Below, piece by piece: positions 8,462 through 16,639 of a DNA stretch of 64,000 nucleotides. The notes beneath the pieces are model-generated. The model ran no database searches. It was not told where the DNA came from and saw only the letters and a list, made by a program, of their open reading frames with translations. The DNA comes from Kluyvera ascorbata_C (GTDB lineage Bacteria > Pseudomonadota > Gammaproteobacteria > Enterobacterales > Enterobacteriaceae): positions 186,001-250,000 of the forward strand of contig NZ_JBIQOI010000001.1 in NCBI RefSeq assembly GCF_044197065.1, in the 5' to 3' direction. Each line of letters begins with the position of its first letter. The stretch's first letter is position 1. Position numbers and translations under genes: made by a program.

Positions 8462-8764
8462 CTATTCCTCTTCCAGACATTCGAGTGCTGACACCGCCGC
8501 AGGCCAACCTGCGTAGAATGCCAAATGGGTGAACGCTTCCACTATTTCGGTTTTTGTCAGGCCATTTTGCTGTGCAAAGTGGATGTGCCAGGGGATTTGC
8601 TGCACGCGCCCGAGCGCGGTGAGGGCGCCAAGCGTAATCAGGCTACGTTCGCGTGATGAAAGACCTTCACGTTGCCAGATATCGTTAAACAGCAGTTCCT
8701 GGCTTAGCTCGGCTAACTTTGGTGCAACGCGGGCCAGGGTTTCACGATCCAGGGGCTTTGACAT
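8462..8764 (-). CDS. Carboxymuconolactone decarboxylase (AhpD-like) family protein
   Basis: 100-residue all-helical protein (ETLARVAPKLAELSQELLFNDIW...SLITLGALTALGR...IHFAQQNGLTKTEIVEAFTHLAFYAGWPAA) with the family pattern ending in E-hydrophobic-HLAFYAGWP. It resembles gamma-carboxymuconolactone decarboxylase subunits. There is no CxxC, so the AhpD-type peroxidase reaction is unlikely. First gene of a two-gene operon with a tautomerase, divergent from a LysR regulator: a layout typical of a small inducible catabolic or detoxification unit. Real substrate unknown. Confidence 0.8.
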   Translation of the reverse strand: MSKPLDRETLARVAPKLAELSQELLFNDIWQREGLSSRERSLITLGALTALGRVQQIPWHIHFAQQNGLTKTEIVEAFTHLAFYAGWPAAVSALECLEEE

Positions 8765-8812
8765 GGTGTTCTCTCCGTATTGACAGTGACCCCATTCTGA
8801 CGAGATATTTTC

Positions 8813-8860
8813 GTCCTGAAAATTGAATCATTTTTGATGGTCAATCCCGAATTTCAGGAC
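8813..8860. promoter_or_regulatory. Inverted repeat GTCCTGAAA / TTTCAGGAC, likely LysR operator
   Basis: Perfect nine-base arms at 8813-8821 and 8852-8860 lie in the 100-bp gap between the divergent decarboxylase-like operon and the LysR gene. The right arm contains the AGGA that serves as ribosome binding site for the LysR gene, so binding there could also repress the regulator itself. Each arm may be half of a separate site. Confidence 0.55.
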
Positions 8861-8864
8861 AATT

Positions 8865-9758
8865 ATGAAGAAACTTCCCCCGTCGCTCGACCTTGACGCG
8901 CTGCGCAGCTTCGTTACCGGCATGGAGTCCGGCAGCTTTGCGCAGGCGGCACAACGTCTTTGCCGCTCAACCTCTGCGGTGAGCGCGCAGTTGAAAAAGC
9001 TGGAGCAGCAGTGCGGTAGCGCGCTGGTGGTCAGGAAAGGCCGTCATCTTGAACTGACCCGTAACGGTGAGATTTTGCTGGGCTATGCCCGTCGGTTGTT
9101 GGCGCTGAATGATGAAGCGCAGCGTGCGCTGAACAGCGAACCGTTACAGGGTGAGATCCGTATTGGCATGCAGGAAGATTTCGGCGAATCGCTGATGCCC
9201 GGCATCCTTGGCGAGTTTAAGCGTCACCATCCGGGAATGCGGATGTCAGCCCGCATCGACCGTAACCTGGCGTTGCTCGAAGCGCTTAACAACAATACGC
9301 TCGATCTGGCGCTGCTCTGGCAGCCGGAGGGAGAACTCAAAAACGGCAGGCTGATAAGCCAGTGCTCGCTGGAATGGATAGCGCATCCGGATCTTAATAT
9401 TGCCGCACTGCTGGCGCAGGGCGAGCCGTTGCCGCTGGTGATGTTCGAGCATCCTTGTATGATGCGCTCCCGCGCCATCGACAGCCTGGATCGGGCGAAT
9501 ATTCCCTGGCAGGTGGTTTTTGTCAGCCACAGCCTGAGCGGTATCTGGTCGGCGGTACAGGCTGGCTTGGGCATTACGCTGCGAACGCGTATTGGTATGC
9601 CGGGCAGTCTGCGCGTCGTTGATAATCTACTGCCCTCGCCGGGAAATTTAGGCATTACTCTGAAAATGAATAGCGGAACGGCGACGGTGAACGACGCGCA
9701 AACGGTGCTCGGCGCGCTGATGGAGGCCGCGTTATCCGGCGTGGCGCATCGGTGCTGA
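8865..9758 (+). CDS. LysR-family transcriptional regulator
   Basis: 297-residue regulator. The N-terminal winged helix-turn-helix (about residues 9-67: LDLDALRSFVTGMESGSFAQAA...STSAVSAQLKKLEQQCG...LTRNGEILLGYARR) is followed by a LysR effector-binding domain (about 92-290: GEIRIGMQEDF... VFVSHSLSGIWSAVQAGLGITLRTR). It is divergent from the tautomerase operon, its presumed target. The start ATG at 8865 has AGGA six bases upstream. The ligand is unknown. Confidence 0.9.
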   Translation: MKKLPPSLDLDALRSFVTGMESGSFAQAAQRLCRSTSAVSAQLKKLEQQCGSALVVRKGRHLELTRNGEILLGYARRLLALNDEAQRALNSEPLQGEIRIGMQEDFGESLMPGILGEFKRHHPGMRMSARIDRNLALLEALNNNTLDLALLWQPEGELKNGRLISQCSLEWIAHPDLNIAALLAQGEPLPLVMFEHPCMMRSRAIDSLDRANIPWQVVFVSHSLSGIWSAVQAGLGITLRTRIGMPGSLRVVDNLLPSPGNLGITLKMNSGTATVNDAQTVLGALMEAALSGVAHRC

Positions 9759-9836
9759 TGATACGTTGGGTGAATAAAATTCATTTATGTTAAAAAGGGA
9801 GCGGGCAACAATGCCTGAAACCTGACGGAGCAGACA

Positions 9837-10238
9837 ATGAGAACGCAAAAAAGGTGTTTGGGGCACGTCGCCATCGTGGTGGATGATTACGATCGCGCCA
9901 TTACGTACTACACGCAGAAGCTTGGATTTACCCTCGTCGAAGATACGCCGCAGCCCGGTAAACGCTGGGTGGTGGTCTCTCCAAACCCAGAAAGTGACTG
10001 CAACTTACTTTTGGCTCGCGCTTCAAACGAGCGGCAGGAAGGGTTTATTGGTAATCAGTGTGGCGGGCGGGTGTTTCTGTTCTTGCAAACCGATGATTTC
10101 TGGCGTGATTACAACGCCATGCAGGCAAATGGTGTGACGTTTTGTGAAGCGCCGCGAGAAGAAGAGTACGGTACGGTGGTGGTATTTGAAGACCTGTACG
10201 GTAACCGCTGGGATCTCTACCAGAACAAGCAAAGCTAA
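9837..10238 (+). CDS. VOC (glyoxalase/bleomycin resistance) superfamily protein
   Basis: 133-residue protein with the paired beta-alpha-beta-beta-beta vicinal oxygen chelate fold: GHVAIVVDDYDRAITYYTQKLGFTLVED at the start with the first metal-ligand His (GHVAI), and GTVVVFEDLYGNRWDLYQ at the end with the last acidic ligand region. Good ribosome site (CGGAG) seven bases before the ATG. Members act on glutathione adducts or diols or sequester antibiotics; nothing here picks one function. It follows the LysR gene by 78 bp and could be co-transcribed. Confidence 0.82.
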   Translation: MRTQKRCLGHVAIVVDDYDRAITYYTQKLGFTLVEDTPQPGKRWVVVSPNPESDCNLLLARASNERQEGFIGNQCGGRVFLFLQTDDFWRDYNAMQANGVTFCEAPREEEYGTVVVFEDLYGNRWDLYQNKQS

Positions 10239-10291
10239 CGTTGTGCGTATAATACGACGTCGACACACTACACCTGGCACTATTGACTGAT

Positions 10292-10636
10292 ATGAATCTC
10301 AATCGTTTTTGTTTTCTGCTGCTGGGCCTCGCGGCGCTCGGCAGTTTCTTTACGCTGCATCCTTTTATGATGTGGCTTCTCCTGGTCAACGTTCTGACCG
10401 TCGTGATTTACGGTGTCGATAAACTGGCGGCGTGCAAAGGCTGGCGGCGAGTGCCGGAATTAACGCTGCTGGTGTTTGGGGTGGTGGGTGGCTGGCCTGG
10501 GGCAATTGTGGGACAGCAGTGTTTCCGCCACAAAACGCAAAAGCAGCCGTTTAAAACCTACTTTGTCATCAGCGTGATTGTGAATATCGTCGCGATGGTG
10601 GCGGTCTATCTGCTCCTCAGCAAGGGGATGGTATGA
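10292..10636 (+). CDS. DUF1294 small membrane protein
   Basis: 114-residue integral membrane protein with three to four hydrophobic segments and the DUF1294 core YGVDKLAACKGWRRVPELTLLVFGVVGGWPGAIVGQQCFRHKTQKQPF, whose conserved Asp-Lys, Arg and Gly residues are typical. Some relatives carry an N-terminal cold-shock domain; this one does not. ATG at 10292 is preferred over a TTG at 10283. Its stop overlaps the next gene start by four bases (ATGA), so the two are translationally coupled. Function unknown. Confidence 0.75.
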   Translation: MNLNRFCFLLLGLAALGSFFTLHPFMMWLLLVNVLTVVIYGVDKLAACKGWRRVPELTLLVFGVVGGWPGAIVGQQCFRHKTQKQPFKTYFVISVIVNIVAMVAVYLLLSKGMV

Positions 10637-11154
10637 ACCTCTACATCACTGACTCGAGCGGTAACTTAGCCTCACAAGATGGCCGTAGCGTCGTGGCCAA
10701 GTTTGATGACGGTAAGATGCTCGAACTGACGGACAGCCCGCAGCCGCTACCGGCTGAAATTCCAGAAGGTATTCATATCTGGGGTGGCAGAATGCCGTCA
10801 GGGGAGAGCGATACCGCGTTCTCACCGCTGAACGTGATGCCGGTTGCGGCGAACGGCGTGATTATCGCTTTGCAGCATGAAAGTATGTCCACTTCGGGTG
10901 AGATAACGTTGTTTATTACCCAGGAAGACGGCGCTCTGCGTCCGGTGAAAGAAGGCAACGTACTGATGACTCTGCGCAATGGCAAAACCGTTGAGGTCAT
11001 GACCGATTATGCCAAAAAGGGCCTGCTTATTTGGGGCGGACGTGAGCCTATTCCCGGTTTGTCCCTGGAGGAAACCCGGAAAAGAACCGAGAGTCTGGGG
11101 ATATTCCCGTTAGCCAGTAATGTAGTGCACCTCTTTCCCTATCAACTGGCGTAG
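10633..11154 (+). CDS. Unrecognised soluble protein with an internal duplication
   Basis: 173 residues, no signal peptide or membrane segment. I do not recognise the family. Two related units are visible: residues about 45-80 (EGIHIWGGRMP...SPLNVMPVAANGVIIAL) and about 128-172 (KGLLIWGGREP...LGIFPLASNVVHLF). Both follow the pattern h-IWGGR-x-P ... h-PLxxNxV-h, and each is preceded by a strand-rich stretch containing a DGK or NGK turn, suggesting tandem beta domains. It is coupled to the DUF1294 membrane protein by an ATGA overlap, so the two may work together. Confidence 0.7.
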   Translation: MNLYITDSSGNLASQDGRSVVAKFDDGKMLELTDSPQPLPAEIPEGIHIWGGRMPSGESDTAFSPLNVMPVAANGVIIALQHESMSTSGEITLFITQEDGALRPVKEGNVLMTLRNGKTVEVMTDYAKKGLLIWGGREPIPGLSLEETRKRTESLGIFPLASNVVHLFPYQLA

Positions 11155-11201
11155 CGTTGCGCCGCACTGCTGCGCGGCGTCTTCAGCCACCATCGTTGTG
11201 A

Positions 11202-11717
11202 TTAATGGTCTTTATCGGCGGGGGTATTTTCGCGTGCTGGTGAGATATTTTTTTCGCGTAATAGCCGCAGCATTCGGTTGTGTTGCCACTGTGCAATGCG
11301 CTCCCGGAAGACAAACGTCCTTAGCGCGCGAACGGCGATCAGCGAGCCCCAGATAAGCGTGACTATCAGCGACCAGTAACTACCCGGCGAGTAAAAGTAG
11401 TTCACCGCCATCAGCGCGGCGCAGATCAGAAAAGCAATGGTCAGCGTGCGATAGAAGCGGGCCTCTTCCCGCACGCGGCGCCTGGCATCGAGAATGCGCG
11501 TATCCAGCGCGTCGTTTGCCAGGTCTGCCTCATCGGACAGCTCAGAGACCGTGACATTAAAGACGGAGGCCAGCGCACTGATGGTTTCTAGCCCCGGTGT
11601 ATGTCCCTTTTCAATTCGTTGTACCGTTCTTACCGACAGAGAGGCCAACTGGGCAAGCTGTTCCTGTGACCATGCATTCTTGAGCCGGTAAGCTTTAATT
11701 TTTTCACTGGTACTCAT
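11202..11717 (-). CDS. XRE-type helix-turn-helix regulator with two transmembrane segments
   Basis: 171 residues. The N-terminal HTH_3 domain (about residues 3-58: IKAYRLKNAWSQEQLAQLASLSVRTVQRIEKG) is joined to a C-terminal 2TM segment (about 95-112 and 118-140: TIAFLICAALMAVNYF, SYWSLIVTLIWGSLIAVRAL). This is a common architecture of membrane-tethered regulators. The ATG at 11717 has GAGGA upstream; the longer frame to 11864 starts without one. Direct repeats upstream of the gene may be its own operator. Target unknown; the divergent small membrane protein gene at 11930 is a natural candidate. Confidence 0.8.
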   Translation of the reverse strand: MSTSEKIKAYRLKNAWSQEQLAQLASLSVRTVQRIEKGHTPGLETISALASVFNVTVSELSDEADLANDALDTRILDARRRVREEARFYRTLTIAFLICAALMAVNYFYSPGSYWSLIVTLIWGSLIAVRALRTFVFRERIAQWQHNRMLRLLREKNISPARENTPADKDH

Positions 11718-11785
11718 GGATACTTCCTCGCAGATACGTGATAGGAAGATTCTTGCACATCTTTTCCCACCGTGGCACGACAGGC

Positions 11786-11816
11786 AGGCGACACCAACCT
11801 GACATGTAGGCGACAT
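11786..11816. promoter_or_regulatory. Direct repeat AGGCGACAY, candidate autoregulatory site
   Basis: AGGCGACAC (11786-11794) and AGGCGACAT (11808-11816) are repeated 22 bp apart, two DNA turns, 69-99 bp upstream of the XRE-type regulator start. The spacing suits two protein copies on one DNA face. Confidence 0.35.
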
Positions 11817-11929
11817 CCTGATTTGGGTGGCTTTTTTAATCTGCCGCGCAACGGTAAAATTCACTTACAGGCCAGGATAGCGGATGCTAAAAACGTTAAC
11901 GTATTGAGATAATAAATAAGGATAGCGTT

Positions 11930-12232
11930 GTGTTAAAAAAATTAGTCACAGGGCAACTGAGCTTGCCGATGACGTTCTGGGGATGGGGATTTTGTGGTGC
12001 GCTGGTGTTGGGCCTTCTGGGGCTGGCTGGCGTCCATACCGGCTATGCGGCGATGGTGCCGCTGTCTTACCTCATTAAGGTGATTCTGTTCTGTGCGGTA
12101 TTATCCGGAATTACGTTTATTCAACGCCGGAAAATCACGGTGTTCGGTGTGCTGGCGTTTTTGATTGTCCTGGTGCTTTTGGTGCTTAACGCCATCATGT
12201 TTATCGGGCTTTCTTCGTTATTATTTGAATAA
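11930..12232 (+). CDS. Small membrane protein of unknown function
   Basis: 100 residues, GTG start preceded by AAGGATAGCGTT. Three hydrophobic segments (about residues 17-36, 42-62, 70-97) fill most of the chain; there is no recognisable motif. It is divergent from the XRE-2TM regulator with 212 bp between them, so it may be the regulated partner. No family assigned. Confidence 0.6.
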   Translation: MLKKLVTGQLSLPMTFWGWGFCGALVLGLLGLAGVHTGYAAMVPLSYLIKVILFCAVLSGITFIQRRKITVFGVLAFLIVLVLLVLNAIMFIGLSSLLFE

Positions 12233-12240
12233 GAGCTGCT

Positions 12241-12498
12241 CGTAAAAACTTTACCCACAACAGAATATGGCGGAGCAGGGAAGCCGTGCGATTATCGTAA
12301 AACGATAGCCCCAGCCAGGCCGGAGAAAAAACCAGGCTGAGCCGCATCACCGGTTTATCGCTCACCGGCAGGTTTGTGGCGCGGGAGGTCGAGATACAGA
12401 CTGCCGTTTGGCAGGCCCAGCCGCTGTAAATTGAGCACCAGGCCGCTGAACAGATCGGCAAAAAATTGTTGGTCTGCTGGTCGTTCCGATGCTTTCAT
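12241..12498 (-). pseudogene. Frameshifted gene remnant directly downstream of ypdB, possibly ypdC
   Basis: An ATG at 12498 with a strong GGGGA ribosome site, 13 bases past the ypdB stop, opens a 47-codon frame (MKASERPADQQFFADLFSGL... stop at 12355). A second frame then continues with protein-like sequence (KPVMRLSLVFSPAWLGLSFYD) to about 12241, with no break in composition. This is what one frameshift plus a missing 3' end would give. In E. coli the gene at this place is ypdC, an AraC-type regulator; identity with ypdC is inferred from position only. A genuine 47-residue protein is the alternative. Confidence 0.45.
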
Positions 12499-12511
12499 TC
12501 CCCATCCCGCG

Positions 12512-13249
12512 CTATAAATGCATTATCTGCCGGAATTCTTTCACCTTGCTGCGGCTTACCGGCACCTGAAACTCAAGGTCGCGTAGGCGCAGAATATAGG
12601 TGTTATTAAACCACGGCTCTATCTCGCGTATTTTATTCAGGTTCACACAGAAGGAACGATGGCAGCGGAAAAACTGGCTGGCGGGTAGCTTGGCGCAAAA
12701 CTCAGTGATGTTCATCGGCATCACGTACGACTCGCGGCGGGTATAGACAAACGTCATCTTCTCGTGCGCTTCGGCGTAGTAGATATCGTTAACCGGCGTG
12801 ACGATGATGCGTTCGTCTTTAATCAGGTTAACGGTGTCATTTTCACGTGGCGCGCTGCTAACCACGTTAGCACTGCCAGCTTGCTGCTGTTGCCAGCTCG
12901 ATTCCAGCTTTTGCAGCATGGTGACGATACGCGATTCCTGATACGGCTTCAGAATGTAGTCGAATGCTTCCAGCTCAAAAGCCTCTACCGCATGCTCTTT
13001 CCACGCGGTGATAAAGACGATAAAGGGCTTGTGGGCAAACTGACTGATGTTCTGCGCCAGCAGCACGCCATCGAGTGACGGGATGTTGATGTCGAGAAAA
13101 ATGGCATCGACTTTGTTGTGCTGCAAAAATTTAAGCACGTCGAGCCCATCGTCAAACGTACCGATAATCTCCATCTGGCTGTGCTGTTGAATCAGCCAGG
13201 TGAGTTCCTGCTGAGCCAGGAACTCATCTTCAACAATGATGACTTTCAT
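12512..13249 (-). CDS. ypdB: LytTR-type response regulator YpdB
   Basis: 245-residue two-component response regulator. Receiver domain at 1-120 with the phospho-acceptor Asp in AIFLDINIPSLDG (about residue 53), and a C-terminal LytTR DNA-binding domain (about 140-245: IIVTPVNDIYYAEAHEKMTFVYTRR... FFRCHRSFCVNLNKIREIEPW). E. coli YpdB (244 aa), phosphorylated by YpdA when pyruvate is present, activates the transporter gene yhjX. GGAGCCCGT precedes the ATG, 12 bases after the ypdA stop, so the pair is one operon. Confidence 0.94.
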   Translation of the reverse strand: MKVIIVEDEFLAQQELTWLIQQHSQMEIIGTFDDGLDVLKFLQHNKVDAIFLDINIPSLDGVLLAQNISQFAHKPFIVFITAWKEHAVEAFELEAFDYILKPYQESRIVTMLQKLESSWQQQQAGSANVVSSAPRENDTVNLIKDERIIVTPVNDIYYAEAHEKMTFVYTRRESYVMPMNITEFCAKLPASQFFRCHRSFCVNLNKIREIEPWFNNTYILRLRDLEFQVPVSRSKVKEFRQIMHL

Positions 13250-13261
13250 ACGGGCTCCGGG

Positions 13262-14959
13262 TTAAGGCAGTAACGTGGCGGCGGCCGGAGCGGCCGTACG
13301 CTGGTTTGGAATATAGAACGCAATCTCGGTGCCCGGCTCCAGGCGGCGGATGTGCAGCCCTTCGCCGTACAGCAGTTTAACGCGATGGTGTACGTTCAGC
13401 AGGCCAATTTTGTTGCCCGGCATTTCATTGGCTTCGACTCGCGCAATCACCAGCGGGTCGATGCCCGGGCCGGTATCCCGCACGCTGATACGCACGCGGT
13501 TTCCGGACTCCGTTACGCTAATGGTGACCACGCCTTTCCCTTTGCTGCGCTGAATACCGTGCACGATGGCGTTTTCCACCAGTGGCTGGATCAGCAGGCT
13601 TGGAATAAAGCAGTTCACCTCCTCATCAATATCGTAAATCACCGTGAGCTTATCGCCGAAACGCGCCTGCTCAATGGCGATATAGTCTTTAATCTGGTAC
13701 AGCTCTTTGCGGATATCAATCTGCTCATCATCTTTTAATTCAATGTTATAGCGCAGATAGCGCGAGAGATTGAAAATCAGCTGCCGTGCGGTATCCGGGT
13801 TCATGCGAATCGACGACGAAATGGCGTTCAGCGCGTTAAACAGGAAATGGGGATTAATTTTACTTTGCAGCGCGCGCAGCTCTGCCTTATTTGCCATTTC
13901 CCGCAGTTGTTCGGCGCGGGAAACCTCAAGCTGGGTCGAAATGATCTGCGATAAGCCTATCGCCATTTCCTGTAGCGAGGACGTTATCTGGTGCGCGTGG
14001 CAGTAATAGATTTTCAGCGTCCCGGTTACCACCCCGGTTTCCAAAAGTGGGATCACCAGCATCGAGTGGATTTCCGGCGTGCGGTAGGCTTCATCATTGT
14101 TTTTAATGATGATTTCGTTGTTGTTAATGGCCTGCCTGGTGGTTGGGCTGATGGCGTCATCGTTATTATGGTAGTTATCTTCCCCCACGCCAACGTACGC
14201 CAGCACCCGATCGGTGTTGGTAATGGCGACTGCATCGGCATGAATATCCTGGCGGATGATGTCGCAAATCTGGCGCAGCGTATCGCTGTTAATCTGGCGA
14301 AATAGCGGCAGGGTTTTATTGGCGATATCCAGCGCCAGCTTGGCCTGACGCGCGGCGCTGGCCTCTTTTTCTCCCTCAACGCTCTGCACCAGCAGGACGA
14401 TAAAACCGATACAGACGCTGCCGGCAATCATCGGGACACCGATTTTCGACACAATATCGACCCCAAGCGCCATGGTTGGTGCAAAAAGGATAACCAGAAT
14501 CATGGTGCCTGTTTCGCATAACATTCCGCCGAGGATCCCTACACGCCAATGCCGTTCTTTTGGGACTTTGCGGTGAATGATGCCCGAAATAATGCCTGCG
14601 GCGATGGTGGTAATAAAACAAGGAATCGCGGTCACTCCGCCGATATCGCTTAAATAGCGGTACGCGCCGGCAATGATGCCGGTAATGATGCCCACCCATG
14701 GACCGAAGAGGATCCCCGCGGACATCACCGAAATAATCCTGACGTTCACCAGCGACCCCTCTACCGGCACGCCGGACCAGGTGCTGAAGATAGCGAACAT
14801 CGAGAAAATAACCGTTACTGCCAGCAGTTCTTTCGGGGTATGCGCTGATTTATGCAGCAGTTCGCGGAACAGTCGGATGCGAATCAGGAAAAAAAGGCAA
14901 ATCAGCATTAATGCGGCTCGGTCATAGACCGCGAGCAGCATATTGAATATTTCGTGCAT
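13262..14959 (-). CDS. ypdA: Pyruvate-sensing histidine kinase YpdA (LytS type)
   Basis: 565-residue inner-membrane sensor kinase, same length as E. coli YpdA. N-terminal 5TM-LYT membrane domain (about 1-200), a GAF-like domain (about 220-345), then the His_kinase block with the phospho-acceptor His in SKINPHFLFNALNAISS (near residue 370) and an HATPase domain with VENAIVHG and RDTGPGID. It senses pyruvate at low affinity and passes phosphate to YpdB. The 5' leader carries a long hairpin next to the start codon (separate entry). Confidence 0.94.
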   Translation of the reverse strand: MHEIFNMLLAVYDRAALMLICLFFLIRIRLFRELLHKSAHTPKELLAVTVIFSMFAIFSTWSGVPVEGSLVNVRIISVMSAGILFGPWVGIITGIIAGAYRYLSDIGGVTAIPCFITTIAAGIISGIIHRKVPKERHWRVGILGGMLCETGTMILVILFAPTMALGVDIVSKIGVPMIAGSVCIGFIVLLVQSVEGEKEASAARQAKLALDIANKTLPLFRQINSDTLRQICDIIRQDIHADAVAITNTDRVLAYVGVGEDNYHNNDDAISPTTRQAINNNEIIIKNNDEAYRTPEIHSMLVIPLLETGVVTGTLKIYYCHAHQITSSLQEMAIGLSQIISTQLEVSRAEQLREMANKAELRALQSKINPHFLFNALNAISSSIRMNPDTARQLIFNLSRYLRYNIELKDDEQIDIRKELYQIKDYIAIEQARFGDKLTVIYDIDEEVNCFIPSLLIQPLVENAIVHGIQRSKGKGVVTISVTESGNRVRISVRDTGPGIDPLVIARVEANEMPGNKIGLLNVHHRVKLLYGEGLHIRRLEPGTEIAFYIPNQRTAAPAAATLLP

Positions 14960-15348
14960 GGGGACGCCGGGTTTTTCAGGAAAGTCTTATGATAAGAAAC
15001 CCGGCGGCGGATGACCAGCGATACGCATGAATAGGGATAAACCTTATTTTTAAAAGGGGATTGATAGAGGAAATGAATCATTCAGGTGAGATGGCGAATA
15101 TGCGGTGCATCACGACCGCTACAATGCAAAAATCTGGATAATGTACTGTTATTATAATGTTCTGTTTTTCTTTGATTCGAGCAGTGGTGATTGATTTGTT
15201 TTTCCGCGACTTCCCCTTTTAACCACCGCAATATTTTTTTACATCCCCTCTCGACAGCGCCATTTTTTTCAGGTTATTTTCTAGTCATGCCACATCGGTG
15301 GCAGCGTCGCTCGAACGGTTCGGGCGCTAACGTAAATCTGAGGAACCT
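14960..15348. promoter_or_regulatory. Divergent control region of ypdA and alaC with a 10-bp inverted repeat
   Basis: No gene is seen in these 389 bp. CGCCGGGTTT (14965-14974) and AAACCCGGCG (14997-15006) are perfect inverted arms with a 22-base spacer. In ypdA mRNA this hairpin ends five bases before the AUG and occupies the ribosome-binding area, where no ordinary Shine-Dalgarno sequence is found. The loop holds a smaller palindrome CTTATCATAAG. The alaC side has GAGGAACCT before its ATG and a palindrome CGAACGGTTCG at 15312-15322. Confidence 0.55.
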
Positions 15349-16575
15349 ATGGCTGACTCCAGTCCTGAACGCCGTTTTACGCGTATCGATCGCTTACCCC
15401 CTTATGTTTTTAACATCACCGCTGAACTGAAAATGGCTGCGCGTCGGCGCGGCGAAGATATTATCGATTTCAGCATGGGGAATCCGGACGGTGCGACGCC
15501 GCCGCACATCGTCGAAAAGCTCTGCACCGTGGCACAACGCCCGGACACCCACGGCTATTCCACGTCACGGGGTATTCCACGCCTACGCCGCGCGATTTCT
15601 CGCTGGTACAAAGATCGTTACGACGTTGAAATTGACCCGGAAGAGGAGGCGATCGTCACCATTGGTTCGAAAGAGGGCCTGGCGCACCTGATGCTGGCTA
15701 CGCTCGATCACGGTGATACCGTGCTGGTGCCAAACCCGAGCTACCCGATCCACATTTACGGCGCGGTGATCGCCGGGGCTCAGGTACGATCCGTACCGTT
15801 GGTGGAAGGCGTCGACTTCTTTAACGAGCTGGAACGTGCGATTCGCGAAAGCTACCCAAAACCGAAGATGATGATCTTAGGTTTCCCGTCTAACCCGACC
15901 GCGCAGTGCGTCGAGCTGGAATTCTTCGAAAAAGTGGTCGCGCTGGCCAAACGTTACGATGTGCTGGTGGTGCACGACCTGGCCTATGCCGACATCGTCT
16001 ACGATGGCTGGAAAGCGCCGTCGATTATGCAGGTACCCGGCGCGCGTGACGTGGCGGTAGAGTTCTTCACGTTGTCCAAAAGCTACAACATGGCGGGCTG
16101 GCGTATTGGCTTCATGGTCGGCAACAAAACCCTGGTCAACGCGCTGGCACGTATTAAAAGCTATCACGACTACGGCACCTTCACGCCGCTACAGGTTGCA
16201 GCCATTGCCGCCCTGGAAGGGGATCAACAGTGCGTACATGATATCGCCGCGCAGTATAAGCGCCGCCGCGATGTGCTGGTGAAAGGGCTGCATGAAGCGG
16301 GCTGGATGGTCGAAATGCCGAAAGCGTCAATGTATGTGTGGGCTAAAATTCCAGAACAGTACGCGCATATGGGCTCGCTGGAGTTCGCCAAGAAGATGCT
16401 GCAGGACGCGAAGGTATGCGTCTCACCGGGTATCGGCTTTGGTGATTATGGCGATACCCATGTCCGTTTTGCGCTGATTGAAAACCGTGACCGTATTCGT
16501 CAGGCCATCCGTGGGATTAAAGCCATGTTCCGCGCCGACGGCCTGCTGGCTTCAGAGCACAAACCGGCGGGCTGA
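15349..16575 (+). CDS. alaC: Alanine aminotransferase AlaC (glutamate-pyruvate transaminase)
   Basis: 408-residue fold-type I PLP enzyme, close to E. coli AlaC (412 aa), making alanine from pyruvate and glutamate. Visible are SMGNPDGATPPHI, the cofactor-binding GSKEGLAHL, PNPSYPIH, LGFPSNPTAQ, VHDLAYADI with the PLP-ring Asp, and the Schiff-base Lys in TLSKSYNMAGWRIGF (about residue 243), with Arg in VRFALIEN for the substrate carboxylate. Its position beside ypdA matches E. coli. Followed by a strong terminator. Confidence 0.94.
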   Translation: MADSSPERRFTRIDRLPPYVFNITAELKMAARRRGEDIIDFSMGNPDGATPPHIVEKLCTVAQRPDTHGYSTSRGIPRLRRAISRWYKDRYDVEIDPEEEAIVTIGSKEGLAHLMLATLDHGDTVLVPNPSYPIHIYGAVIAGAQVRSVPLVEGVDFFNELERAIRESYPKPKMMILGFPSNPTAQCVELEFFEKVVALAKRYDVLVVHDLAYADIVYDGWKAPSIMQVPGARDVAVEFFTLSKSYNMAGWRIGFMVGNKTLVNALARIKSYHDYGTFTPLQVAAIAALEGDQQCVHDIAAQYKRRRDVLVKGLHEAGWMVEMPKASMYVWAKIPEQYAHMGSLEFAKKMLQDAKVCVSPGIGFGDYGDTHVRFALIENRDRIRQAIRGIKAMFRADGLLASEHKPAG

Positions 16576-16598
16576 TTTTCGTTGCCCCATCAATGCAA

Positions 16599-16626
16599 AC
16601 AGGAGCCAATTGGCTCCTGTTTTTTT
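16599..16626 (+). terminator. Rho-independent terminator of alaC
   Basis: Perfect palindrome with stem ACAGGAGCC / GGCTCCTGT around AATT, followed by seven T. Confidence 0.9.
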
Positions 16627-16639
16627 GCATTTTTATTGG

